The notes under the pieces were generated by a model, which saw only the letters and a program-made list of their open reading frames with translations, did no database searches and was not told where the DNA came from. DNA of 64,000 bases from Enterobacter genomosp. O (GTDB lineage: Bacteria > Pseudomonadota > Gammaproteobacteria > Enterobacterales > Enterobacteriaceae): contig NZ_LECZ01000026.1 in assembly GCF_001022965.1 (NCBI RefSeq), positions 806,001 through 870,000 on the forward strand. Reading direction: 5' to 3'. The translations under genes were made by a program, and so were the position numbers. Below are positions 50,590-64,000 of the stretch, piece after piece (the first letter of the stretch is position 1; every line of letters starts with the position of its first letter).

Positions 50590-51927
50590 ATGAGTACTTT
50601 TTCTACCCCTGTAGTCACCGCCATGCAGATCGTTCCGGTTGCGGGCCATGACAGCATGTTGATGAACCTGAGCGGCGCGCATGCGCCATTCTTTACCCGC
50701 AATATTGTGATTATTAAAGACAATGCCGGCCATACCGGCGTGGGTGAAATTCCGGGCGGGGAGAAGATCCGCAAAACGCTGGAAGATGCCATTCCGCTGG
50801 TGGTGGGCAAAACGCTGGGTGAGTACAAAAATGTTCTCAATACCGTGCGCAATACCTTTGCCGATCGCGATGCCGGTGGCCGTGGCCTGCAGACCTTCGA
50901 TCTGCGCACCACAATCCACGTGGTGACCGGTATTGAATCCGCCATGCTGGATCTGCTGGGCCAGCATCTGGGCGTTAACGTTGCGTCGCTGTTGGGCGAA
51001 GGGCAGCAGCGCAGCGAGGTCGAAATGCTGGGCTATCTGTTCTTTGTCGGCGACCGCAAGCTGACGCCGTTGCCGTATCAAAGCCAGCCGGACGATCAAT
51101 ACGACTGGTACCGGCTCCGCCACGACGAGGCGATGACCCCGGATGCGGTGGTACGTCTGGCTGAGGCCGCGTACGAAAAATATGGCTTCAATGATTTCAA
51201 ACTGAAGGGCGGCGTGCTGGCAGGGGAAGAAGAGGCGGAAGCCGTCACCGCGCTGGCAAAACGTTTCCCGCAGGCGCGCGTAACGCTCGATCCGAACGGG
51301 GCCTGGTCCCTTAATGAAGCGATCGCGATCGGCAAGCAGCTGAAAGGCGTGCTGGCCTACGCGGAGGATCCGTGCGGGGCTGAGCAAGGCTTCTCTGGCC
51401 GGGAAGTGATGGCGGAATTCCGTCGCGCCACGGGGCTGCCGACCGCGACGAATATGATTGCCACCGACTGGCGTCAGATGGGACACACCCTGTCATTACA
51501 GTCTGTCGACATTCCGCTGGCTGACCCGCACTTCTGGACGATGCAGGGGTCGGTGCGCGTGGCGCAGATGTGCCACGAGTTTGGCCTGACCTGGGGCTCG
51601 CACTCCAACAACCACTTCGACGTGTCGCTGGCGATGTTCACTCACGTTGCCGCCGCCGCGCCGGGCAAGATTACCGCTATCGACACGCACTGGATCTGGC
51701 AGGAAGGTAACCAGCGCCTGACCAAAGCGCCGTTTGAGATAAAGGGGGGCATGGTGCAGGTGCCTTCAACGCCGGGATTGGGGGTTGAGCTGGATATGGA
51801 CCAGGTCATGAAGGCTCACGAGCTGTATCAAAAACACGGCCTGGGCGCACGCGACGACGCGATGGCGATGCAGTATCTGATCCCGGACTGGACATTCGAC
51901 AATAAACGCCCGTGCATGGTACGATAA
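50590..51927 (+). CDS. gudD: D-glucarate dehydratase GudD
   Basis: A 445-residue enolase-superfamily enzyme (E. coli 446). It dehydrates D-glucarate (and L-idarate) to 5-keto-4-deoxy-D-glucarate. [13 protein letters not shown] holds the Lys-x-Lys base, LDPNGAW and [10 protein letters not shown] the Mg ligands and SHSNNHFDV the His base. It follows gudX by 15 bases with AAAGGA as RBS and ends before a hairpin terminator. Confidence 0.97.
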   Translation: MSTFSTPVVTAMQIVPVAGHDSMLMNLSGAHAPFFTRNIVIIKDNAGHTGVGEIPGGEKIRKTLEDAIPLVVGKTLGEYKNVLNTVRNTFADRDAGGRGLQTFDLRTTIHVVTGIESAMLDLLGQHLGVNVASLLGEGQQRSEVEMLGYLFFVGDRKLTPLPYQSQPDDQYDWYRLRHDEAMTPDAVVRLAEAAYEKYGFNDFKLKGGVLAGEEEAEAVTALAKRFPQARVTLDPNGAWSLNEAIAIGKQLKGVLAYAEDPCGAEQGFSGREVMAEFRRATGLPTATNMIATDWRQMGHTLSLQSVDIPLADPHFWTMQGSVRVAQMCHEFGLTWGSHSNNHFDVSLAMFTHVAAAAPGKITAIDTHWIWQEGNQRLTKAPFEIKGGMVQVPSTPGLGVELDMDQVMKAHELYQKHGLGARDDAMAMQYLIPDWTFDNKRPCMVR

Positions 51928-51936
51928 ACGCATTGG

Positions 51937-51961
51937 GACCGCTCCCACAAGCGGTCTTTTA
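51937..51961 (+). terminator. Intrinsic terminator between gudD and glycerate kinase
   Basis: Stem GACCGCT / AGCGGTC with loop CCCACA, followed by TTTTA. It may attenuate rather than fully separate the kinase gene from the gud operon. Confidence 0.75.
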
Positions 51962-52004
51962 CGTGGTGTATGCTTAACGTAACGACTATGCGTAAGGATG
52001 GCTT

Positions 52005-53144
52005 ATGAAAATTGTTATCGCACCGGACTCGTATAAGGAAAGTTTGAGTGCGCTTGAGGTTGCGACAGCGATAGAGCGTGGTTTTCGCGAGATCTTTCCC
52101 GAGGCGGTTTACGTCAAACTGCCGGTCGCGGACGGTGGCGAAGGGACGGTTGAGGCGATGATCGCGGCAACGCAGGGACGCATTGTACATGTTCCGGTGA
52201 CCGACCCGCTGGGTGAGCGCGTGGAAGGGTTTTATGGCTTATCCGGTGACGAGCAGAGTGCTTTTATTGAAATGGCGGCTGCAAGCGGCCTGGAGTTGGT
52301 CGTCCCTTCGCAGCGTAATCCTCTGAAAACGACCTCCTGGGGCACGGGCGAACTTATTCGTCACGCGCTGGACGCAGGCGTTAAGCATATCATTATTGGC
52401 ATTGGCGGCAGTGCGACCAATGACGGTGGCGCAGGGATGGTGCAGGCGCTGGGGGCAAAGCTGCTGGACGACAGCGGGCAGCCCCTTGGACAGGGCGGAA
52501 GCGAGCTGGGAAAACTTGCCCGTATCGACCTGAGCGGGCTGGATAAACGTCTGGCGGAGTGCCGGATAGAAGTCGCCTGTGATGTGACGAATCCGCTCAT
52601 CGGAAAGGATGGTGCGTCAGCCGTATTTGGCCCGCAAAAGGGGGCCACGCCTGAGATGATCGTTACCCTGGACAACGCGCTCGCACAGTATGCGAGAGTC
52701 ATTGCGCGGGATCTGGATATCGATGTGCTAAACCTTGCTGGCGGCGGCGCGGCGGGTGGCATGGGGGCAGCGCTGTACGCCTTTTGCGGCGCGCAGCTGC
52801 GCCAGGGTATTGAGATCGTGACCGATGCGCTACACCTGGCCGACCAGGTGGCCGATGCGGATCTGGTGATCACGGGAGAAGGTCGCATCGACAGCCAGAC
52901 GATCCACGGTAAAGTCCCGGTGGGCGTGGCGAAAGTGGCAAAACGCTTTAACAAACCCGTCATCGGCATTGCGGGTAGCCTGACGGCGGACGTTGGCGTG
53001 GTACACGATCACGGGATTGATGCGGTGTTTAGCGTCATCTACACCATCTGCTCGCTGGAAGATGCGCTGGAAAATGCCAGCGAGAACGTCAGAATGACCG
53101 CAAGGAATATCGCGGCGGTGCTTAAAGTCGGACAGGGGATGTAG
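52005..53144 (+). CDS. Glycerate 2-kinase, GlxK/GarK family
   Basis: A 379-residue class II glycerate kinase, phosphorylating D-glycerate to 2-phosphoglycerate. It is closer by eye to E. coli GlxK than GarK: shared stretches include KTTSWGTGELIRHALDAGV, GLDKRLAECRIEVACDVTNPL and GGGAAGGMGAALYAFCGAQLR. MKIVIAPDSYKESLSA, IGIGGSATNDGGAGMVQALGA and ITGEGRIDSQ are family motifs. In E. coli gudD is followed directly by barA, so this gene is extra here. It would finish glucarate breakdown by feeding glycolysis at the enolase step. RBS AAGGATG precedes the ATG. Confidence 0.93.
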   Translation: MKIVIAPDSYKESLSALEVATAIERGFREIFPEAVYVKLPVADGGEGTVEAMIAATQGRIVHVPVTDPLGERVEGFYGLSGDEQSAFIEMAAASGLELVVPSQRNPLKTTSWGTGELIRHALDAGVKHIIIGIGGSATNDGGAGMVQALGAKLLDDSGQPLGQGGSELGKLARIDLSGLDKRLAECRIEVACDVTNPLIGKDGASAVFGPQKGATPEMIVTLDNALAQYARVIARDLDIDVLNLAGGGAAGGMGAALYAFCGAQLRQGIEIVTDALHLADQVADADLVITGEGRIDSQTIHGKVPVGVAKVAKRFNKPVIGIAGSLTADVGVVHDHGIDAVFSVIYTICSLEDALENASENVRMTARNIAAVLKVGQGM

Positions 53145-53227
53145 TTCTCCTTCTCCCTGTGGGCTGAGGGATCCCCGGTAATTTTTTTAACCGGAAGCTG
53201 TGAATGTTGCTTCAGGAAAATGAATGG

Positions 53228-53491
53228 TTTACAGCGATGTCCTGGTCCGGCTGTAAATCGCCGAAGCGTTTCCGTAGGGCCGGGGCGAGGCGCAGGGATG
53301 CGCCGAGAGGGCGTGGCCTGCAGGGATGCAGGCTCATGCCCGACCCGATAGTCTGAAGGAATAAGCTGAGGGCACCGCGAAGCGGCGATTTACCGCCGGG
53401 AGCCCGGGTCGCCAGAGTGGTGGCGATTGAGCCACCCTGGCACGTTCACAGTCCATGCGGTTACAGAGTAGCAAGGAACATAAAGTGAACG
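53228..53491 (+). repeat. Structured multi-hairpin intergenic element of unknown function
   Basis: About 260 bases packed with inverted repeats: TTTACAGC/GCTGTAAA (53228-53257), GTAAATCGCCG/CGGCGATTTAC (53253-53263 and 53383-53393), hairpins GGCGCA-GGGA-TGCGCC (53289-53304) and GCCTGCA-GGGA-TGCAGGC (53316-53333), GGTGGC/GCCACC (about 53419-53436), and CGTTCAC/GTGAACG (53443-53491). No credible gene. From memory, similar sequence occurs in intergenic regions of Enterobacter and Klebsiella; not checked. It could be a mobile repeat or a structured 3' UTR. Confidence 0.55.
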
Positions 53492-53517
53492 GAATTACCT
53501 CCACAACTGTATGTTCC

Positions 53518-53629
53518 CCCTCACCCCAGCCCTCTCCCTCAAGGGAGAGGGGGTCGTCCGTGCAGGCATTATTTTGTGGAGAACCCTCAGCCTTGTGGGA
53601 GAGGGGCGGGGTGAGGGCATCAGGCCGCA
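53518..53629. repeat. Inverted pair of the CCCTCACCCC...GGGAGAGGG repeat, copies 3 and 4
   Basis: Copy 3 (53518-53552, CCCTCACCCCAGCCCTCTCC) and copy 4 (53584-53629, ending GTGAGGGCATCAGGCCGCA) face each other around about 30 bases. Copy 4 has the same flank as copies 1 and 2. Confidence 0.75.
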
Positions 53630-53642
53630 CCTGCAATTGTAG

Positions 53643-53668
53643 GCCCAGTAAGCGTAGCGCCACCGGGC
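53643..53668. repeat. REP-type palindrome next to the barA stop codon
   Basis: GCCCAGTAAGCGTAGCG followed by CCACCGGGC, the same class as the units after recD, rlmM, yqcA and relA. It begins eight bases beyond the barA stop. Confidence 0.75.
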
Positions 53669-53675
53669 TTTTACC

Positions 53676-56435
<2,760 letters not shown>

Positions 56436-56492
56436 GGCGTTCCGTTATGGGACAATTAAGATAATTATGTTTATTTGAGAAAAATCTCGGCG

Positions 56493-57791
56493 ATGGCGCA
56501 ATTCTACTCTGCAAAGCGACGCGTGACGACGCGTGAAATCATAACCGTTGAAGCCACGGACCTCGATCCTTTTGGTCAGGGGGTGGCACGTCACAACGGT
56601 AAGGCTCTGTTTATAACAGGTTTGCTGCCAACAGAACGAGCAGAAATTACGCTGACGGAAGATAAACGCCAGTTCGCGCGCGGGCAGGTTAAGCGTCGCC
56701 TCAACGACAGCCCGGAGCGCGTCAAGCCCCGCTGTGCGCATTTTGGCGTTTGCGGAGGCTGCCAGCAACAGCATGCGAGCACAGAATTACAGCAAAAAAG
56801 CAAAAGCAGCGCCCTGGCGCGCCTGCTTAAACATGACGTTAATGAGATCCTCGCCGACGAGCCATGGGGCTATCGCCGCCGCGCGCGCCTGAGCCTGAGC
56901 TATCAGCCTAAAACGGCGCGGCTGGAGATGGGATTCCGCAAGGCCGGCTCCAGCGACATCGTTAATGTGAAGCAGTGCCCCATTTTGGTGCCCCATCTTG
57001 AGGCGTTGCTTCCGGACGTGCGCACCTGCCTCTCTGAACTGGACGGCGTTCGCCACCTCGGGCACGTGGAACTGGTTATGGCAAACAATGGCCCGCTGAT
57101 GGTCCTGCGCCATACCGCGCCGCTGTCGAAAAAAGATCGCGAAAAACTGGAACGCTTTTCGCATTCCCACGACCTGGCGCTTTTCCTGGCACCCCAAAGC
57201 GAGATACTTGAGCAGGTTACCGGTGAGGCGCCCTGGTATGCGTCAAACGGGCTACGCTTAACGTTCACCCCGCGGGATTTCATTCAGGTAAATGACGGCG
57301 TTAACCAGCAGATGGTTGAGAAAGCGCTGGCGTGGCTGGACGTTCAAAAAAGCGATCGGGTGCTCGACCTGTTCTGCGGAATGGGCAACTTCACGCTGCC
57401 GCTGGCGCGAGTGGCAGCCAGCGTCGTCGGCGTGGAAGGCGTTGACGCGCTGGTGGCGAAAGGGCAGGAGAACGCACAACAGAACGGCTTGCAAAATGTG
57501 ACATTCTTTCATCAAAATCTTGAGGAAGATGTGACTCAACAGCCGTGGGCAAAGCAGGGCTTTGATAAAATTCTTCTCGACCCGGCGCGTGCAGGTGCCC
57601 CGGGTGTAATGCAGCATATAATTAAACTCGCGCCGAAGCGTGTGGTCTATGTTTCCTGTAACCCGGCAACGCTTGCCCGCGATAGCGAGGCATTACTCAG
57701 CGCGGGTTACCAGATTCAGCGTCTGGCAATGCTGGACATGTTCCCGCACACTGGGCATCTGGAATCGATGGTGTTGTTCGAGCACATTTAA
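56493..57791 (+). CDS. rlmD: 23S rRNA (uracil-1939-C5)-methyltransferase RlmD
   Basis: A 432-residue TrmA/RumA-family enzyme (E. coli 433). It methylates U1939 of 23S rRNA. An N-terminal TRAM domain is followed by the Fe-S cysteines in [14 protein letters not shown] and [20 protein letters not shown] is the SAM motif, and the nucleophile is in [17 protein letters not shown]. The start giving [10 protein letters not shown] matches E. coli; six earlier codons are probably untranslated. It lies 51 bases before relA. Confidence 0.96.
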   Translation: MAQFYSAKRRVTTREIITVEATDLDPFGQGVARHNGKALFITGLLPTERAEITLTEDKRQFARGQVKRRLNDSPERVKPRCAHFGVCGGCQQQHASTELQQKSKSSALARLLKHDVNEILADEPWGYRRRARLSLSYQPKTARLEMGFRKAGSSDIVNVKQCPILVPHLEALLPDVRTCLSELDGVRHLGHVELVMANNGPLMVLRHTAPLSKKDREKLERFSHSHDLALFLAPQSEILEQVTGEAPWYASNGLRLTFTPRDFIQVNDGVNQQMVEKALAWLDVQKSDRVLDLFCGMGNFTLPLARVAASVVGVEGVDALVAKGQENAQQNGLQNVTFFHQNLEEDVTQQPWAKQGFDKILLDPARAGAPGVMQHIIKLAPKRVVYVSCNPATLARDSEALLSAGYQIQRLAMLDMFPHTGHLESMVLFEHI

Positions 57792-57842
57792 TGAGTTTGG
57801 CTTGTCGACTTCGACAGGCCCTGGTCCCTAAAGGAGAGGACA

Positions 57843-60074
57843 ATGGTTGCGGTAAGAAGTGCACATCTGAATAAAGCTGGGGAATTTGACCCACAAAAAT
57901 GGATCGCAAGTCTGGGAATTTCCAGCCAGCAGTCGTGTGAACGCTTAACCGAAACCTGGGCCTATTGTCTGCGCACCACGCAGGGGCATTCCGACGCCGA
58001 TCTTCTCCTGTGGCGCGGCGTGGAGATGGTTGAAATCTTATCCATGCTGAACATGGACATCGAAACGCTGCAGGCCGCGCTTCTCTTCCCCCTCGCGGAT
58101 GCGGACGTGGTCAGCGAAGACGTGCTTGGCGACAGCGTTGGGAAATCCGTTGTTGCCCTTATCCACGGCGTGCGCGATATGGCGGCCATTCGCCAGCTTA
58201 AAGCCGCGCATACCGATTCCGTCTCCTCAGAACAGGTCGATAACGTTCGCCGGATGCTGCTGGCCATGGTGGATGATTTCCGCTGCGTGGTCATCAAGCT
58301 TGCCGAGCGTATTGCTCACCTGCGTGAAGTGAAGGATGCGCCGGAAGACGAGCGCGTACTGGCTGCCAAAGAGTGTACGAACATTTATGCACCGCTGGCG
58401 AACCGCTTAGGGATTGGTCAGCTGAAGTGGGAGCTGGAAGATTACTGCTTCCGCTATCTGCATCCGGCGGAATACAAACGCATTGCCAAACTCCTGCACG
58501 AGCGCCGTATCGACCGCGAACACTATATCGATGAATTTGTCGGCGGTTTGCGGCAGGCGATGAAAGAAGAGAACGTGCGTGCTGAAGTCTACGGTCGACC
58601 AAAGCACATCTACAGCATCTGGCGCAAAATGCAGAAAAAACACCTCGCCTTTGACGAGCTGTTTGACGTGCGCGCCGTGCGTATCGTGGCGGAGCGTCTG
58701 CAGGATTGCTACGCCGCGCTGGGGATAGTACACACTCACTTCCGCCATCTGCCGGATGAGTTCGATGACTATGTCGCCAACCCGAAACCTAACGGCTACC
58801 AGTCTATCCATACCGTTGTGCTTGGCCCTGGCGGCAAAACGGTCGAGATTCAGATCCGCACCAGGCAGATGCACGAGGACGCTGAGCTGGGCGTCGCCGC
58901 GCACTGGAAATACAAGGAAGGCACGTCCGGCGGGGCGCGTTCAGGCCACGAAGACCGCATTGCCTGGCTGCGTAAGCTGATTGCGTGGCAGGAAGAGATG
59001 GCCGACTCCGGCGAGATGCTCGACGAAGTGCGCAGCCAGGTCTTCGACGACCGGGTGTATGTCTTTACCCCGAAAGGGGACGTTGTCGACCTGCCGGCAG
59101 GCTCCACGCCGCTCGATTTTGCCTACCACATCCACAGCGATGTGGGGCATCGCTGCATCGGGGCGAAAATTGGCGGCCGTATCGTACCGTTTACCTATCA
59201 GCTGCAGATGGGTGACCAGATTGAAATCATTACCCAGAAGCAGCCCAACCCGAGCAGGGACTGGCTTAACCCGAACCTGGGTTATGTCACCACCAGCCGC
59301 GGGCGCTCGAAAATTCACGCCTGGTTCCGTAAACAGGATCGTGACAAAAATATCCTTGCCGGTCGCCAGATCCTTGACGACGAGCTGGAGCATATCGGGA
59401 TTAGCCTGAAAGAGGCGGAGAAATTCCTGCTGCCGCGCTACAACTTCAACGAGCTTGACGAGCTGTTAGCGGCCATTGGTGGCGGTGATATCCGTCTGAA
59501 TCAGATGGTGAATTTCCTGCAGGCGCAGTTCAATAAGCCAAGTGCCGCAGAGCAGGACGCGGCGGCGCTGAAGCAGCTGCAGCAGAAAACCTACGCGCCG
59601 CAGCAGCGCAGCAAAGACAACGGCCGCGTGGTCGTCGAGGGCGTGGGCAATCTGATGCACCACATTGCTCGCTGCTGCCAGCCGATTCCGGGGGACGACA
59701 TCGTCGGCTTTATCACTCAGGGGCGCGGGATCTCGATTCACCGCTCCGACTGCGACCAGCTTGCCGAGCTTCAGTCTCATGCGCCGGAGCGCATCGTGGA
59801 AGCGGTTTGGGGTGAAAGCTATTCCGCCGGTTACTCGCTGGTGGTTCGCGTTACCGCGAACGACCGCAGCGGTCTGCTGCGCGATATCACCACCATTCTC
59901 GCCAACGAGAAGGTCAACGTGCTGGGCGTCGCCAGCCGCAGCGATACCCGCGAGCAGCTTGCCACCATCGATATGACCATCGAAATCTATAACCTGCAGG
60001 TGCTGGGCCGCGTGCTTGGCAAACTGAACCAGGTGCCGGATGTGATTGACGCGCGTCGTCTGCACGGCGGTTAA
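57843..60074 (+). CDS. relA: (p)ppGpp synthetase RelA
   Basis: A 743-residue ribosome-associated alarmone synthetase (E. coli 744), activated by uncharged tRNA. The N-terminal hydrolase-like domain is degenerate (FPLADADVVSEDVLGDSVGKSVVALI lacks the HD pair). The synthetase domain includes EVYGRPKHIYSIWRKMQKK and DVRAVRIV. TGS (VFTPKGDVVDLPAGSTPLDFAYHIHSDVGHRC), zinc-finger (ARCCQPIPGDDIVGF) and ACT (VTANDRSGLLRDITTIL) domains follow. RBS AAAGGAGAGG is strong. In E. coli mazEF follows; here mazG comes next. Confidence 0.98.
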   Translation: MVAVRSAHLNKAGEFDPQKWIASLGISSQQSCERLTETWAYCLRTTQGHSDADLLLWRGVEMVEILSMLNMDIETLQAALLFPLADADVVSEDVLGDSVGKSVVALIHGVRDMAAIRQLKAAHTDSVSSEQVDNVRRMLLAMVDDFRCVVIKLAERIAHLREVKDAPEDERVLAAKECTNIYAPLANRLGIGQLKWELEDYCFRYLHPAEYKRIAKLLHERRIDREHYIDEFVGGLRQAMKEENVRAEVYGRPKHIYSIWRKMQKKHLAFDELFDVRAVRIVAERLQDCYAALGIVHTHFRHLPDEFDDYVANPKPNGYQSIHTVVLGPGGKTVEIQIRTRQMHEDAELGVAAHWKYKEGTSGGARSGHEDRIAWLRKLIAWQEEMADSGEMLDEVRSQVFDDRVYVFTPKGDVVDLPAGSTPLDFAYHIHSDVGHRCIGAKIGGRIVPFTYQLQMGDQIEIITQKQPNPSRDWLNPNLGYVTTSRGRSKIHAWFRKQDRDKNILAGRQILDDELEHIGISLKEAEKFLLPRYNFNELDELLAAIGGGDIRLNQMVNFLQAQFNKPSAAEQDAAALKQLQQKTYAPQQRSKDNGRVVVEGVGNLMHHIARCCQPIPGDDIVGFITQGRGISIHRSDCDQLAELQSHAPERIVEAVWGESYSAGYSLVVRVTANDRSGLLRDITTILANEKVNVLGVASRSDTREQLATIDMTIEIYNLQVLGRVLGKLNQVPDVIDARRLHGG

Positions 60075-60092
60075 CCGCACTTTCTTATGTAG

Positions 60093-60120
60093 GCCGGGTA
60101 AGGCTTTGCCGCCACCCGGC
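60093..60120. repeat. REP-type palindrome between relA and mazG
   Basis: GCCGGGTAAGGCTTTGCC followed by GCCACCCGGC. It takes up most of the 68-base gap where E. coli has mazEF. Confidence 0.75.
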
Positions 60121-60142
60121 TTGTTTTTTAATGGAACAGATT

Positions 60143-60934
60143 ATGACTCAAATCGACCGCCTGCTCGGCATCATGAAACGTCTTCGCGACCCGGAAAACG
60201 GCTGCCCGTGGGACAAAGAGCAGACCTTTGCCACCATCGCCCCGTATACCCTCGAAGAGACCTATGAGGTGCTGGACGCCATTTCCCGCGAAGATTTTGA
60301 CGACCTGCGCGGTGAGCTGGGCGATCTGCTCTTCCAGGTGGTGTTCTATGCGCAAATGGCGCAGGAGGAAGGGCGCTTTAACTTTGACGATATCTGCGCT
60401 GCCATCAGCGACAAGCTGGAGCGCCGTCATCCCCATATTTTCGGCGATGCCACCGCAGGGAACAGCACCGAGGTGCTGGCCCGCTGGGAGCAAATAAAAA
60501 GCGCCGAGCGCGCAGAAAAATCCCAGCACTCTGCGCTGGATGACATTCCGCTGAGCCTGCCCGCGCTGATGCGCGCGCATAAAATTCAGAAACGCTGCTC
60601 CGCCGTGGGCTTTGACTGGACCTCCCTCGGCCCGGTACTGGACAAAGTGCACGAAGAGATTGACGAAGTGATGCACGAAGCGCAGCAGGCGGTAGTGGAT
60701 GAAGCGAAGCTTGAAGAAGAGATGGGCGATCTGCTGTTTGCAACCGTCAACCTTTCGCGCCACCTGGGTGTAAAAGCGGAAACGGCCCTGCAAAAAGCCA
60801 ACATAAAATTCGAACGACGCTTTCGCGAAGTTGAGCGGATTGTGGCCTCGCGCGGCCTGGAAATGACCGGAATCGACCTCGAGGCGATGGAAGAAGTCTG
60901 GCAGGAAGTAAAACGCCAGGAATCTGATCTCTAA
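60143..60934 (+). CDS. mazG: Nucleoside triphosphate pyrophosphohydrolase MazG
   Basis: A 263-residue protein, the same length as E. coli MazG. It contains two all-alpha NTP pyrophosphatase domains; GELGDLLFQVVFYAQMAQEEG and EEEMGDLLFATVNLSRHLG are the paired EExxD-type metal sites. It hydrolyses NTPs and dNTPs and affects (p)ppGpp levels in starvation. The start at 60143 (MTQIDRLLGIMKRLRD) has GGAACAG upstream; an ATG four codons earlier has only T residues before it. Confidence 0.95.
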   Translation: MTQIDRLLGIMKRLRDPENGCPWDKEQTFATIAPYTLEETYEVLDAISREDFDDLRGELGDLLFQVVFYAQMAQEEGRFNFDDICAAISDKLERRHPHIFGDATAGNSTEVLARWEQIKSAERAEKSQHSALDDIPLSLPALMRAHKIQKRCSAVGFDWTSLGPVLDKVHEEIDEVMHEAQQAVVDEAKLEEEMGDLLFATVNLSRHLGVKAETALQKANIKFERRFREVERIVASRGLEMTGIDLEAMEEVWQEVKRQESDL

Positions 60935-61142
60935 CGGAATTTTGCGATCAAGCGCAATTTGTGTGATTTTTTAAATGACAAGCGCTTGATTTGCGTCAAA
61001 AACATTTACCCAAAAGGGGCTATTTTCTCACTCCTTATGTTTGTCATGGCCTGGAATGGAGACGGAGAATGAAAGTTTGTGGCGCTCGCCGTGTTCGGGT
61101 ATACTACTTTCCCGTCCTGGTTATTCCATCGTTTCACCCTAA

Positions 61143-62795
<1,653 letters not shown>

Positions 62796-62805
62796 AAAAA
62801 GTTAG

Positions 62806-64000
<1,195 letters not shown>

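Noticed and set aside
49597..51486. 629-codon minus-strand reading frame opposite gudX and gudD
   Set aside because: It spans two well-supported genes and their gap, and its translation shows only high Arg/His/Gln composition typical of antisense frames.
53334..53663. 109-codon minus-strand frame between the glycerate kinase gene and barA
   Set aside because: It runs through REP and palindromic repeat sequence; such translations recur wherever these repeats occur and are not genes.

Overview
The window is a chromosomal segment of an enterobacterium. Almost every protein is recognisable as the close counterpart of an Escherichia coli K-12 protein, usually with identical length, and gene order follows the E. 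coli galR-to-eno stretch nearly gene for gene. Departures from E. coli order (a GH1 glycosidase, a UxuR-like regulator and a GNAT acetyltransferase beside galR where lysA lies in E. coli; a glycerate kinase added to the gud operon; no mazEF between relA and mazG; one initiator tRNA where E. coli has three), together with an ERIC element and abundant palindromic intergenic repeats, suggest Enterobacter or a near relative. The genus is an inference.

Layout. 1-2.8 kb: end of a GH1 glycosidase, GntR-type regulator, acetyltransferase and, convergently, galR with its own operator. 2.9-6.7 kb: sRNA genes omrB and omrA, then the phospholipid-repair pair aas-lplT. 6.8-9.0 kb (minus strand): tas, ygdR, mutH. 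9.0-9.7 kb: a non-coding region matching in position and content the DnaA-reactivating locus DARS2. 9.7-14.4 kb: rppH-ptsP, then lgt-thyA. 14.5-28.2 kb: four prepilin-like genes (ppdA, ppdB, ygdB, ppdC) running into recC-ptrA-recB-recD, with an ERIC element just before ptrA. 28.2-38.2 kb: argA with paired ARG boxes, amiC, initiator tRNA-Met, mltA, tcdA, csdE/csdA, ygdI, sRNA gcvB divergent from gcvA, ygdD, rlmM. 38.3-44.7 kb (minus strand): xni, sdaB-sdaC, ppnN, queF. 44.8-47.5 kb: syd, sRNA csrB, yqcC-truC, yqcA. 47.9-53.1 kb: D-glucarate operon gudP-gudX-gudD followed by a glycerate kinase. 53.1-53.7 kb: a dense repeat and hairpin region. 53.7-64.0 kb: barA (minus), then rlmD, relA, mazG, pyrG and the first part of eno.

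How the parts connect. The Csr circuit is represented twice: BarA is the sensor kinase whose partner UvrY activates csrB, and csrB, with a textbook UvrY palindrome upstream, lies about 8 kb away. D-glucarate imported by GudP and dehydrated by GudD leads, through aldolase and reductase steps not encoded here, to D-glycerate. The added kinase would convert this to 2-phosphoglycerate, the substrate of enolase at the right edge. RecBCD, MutH and Xni are DNA repair or nuclease functions; Aas/LplT, Lgt, AmiC and MltA act on the envelope. Four regulatory RNAs (OmrB, OmrA, GcvB, CsrB) are present.

No phage, insertion sequence, CRISPR array or obvious defence system was seen. The least explained sequence is the roughly 500-base gap between the glycerate kinase and barA. 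It holds several inverted repeats, including two tandem hairpins that present the CsrA-type loop AGGGAU on the plus strand.
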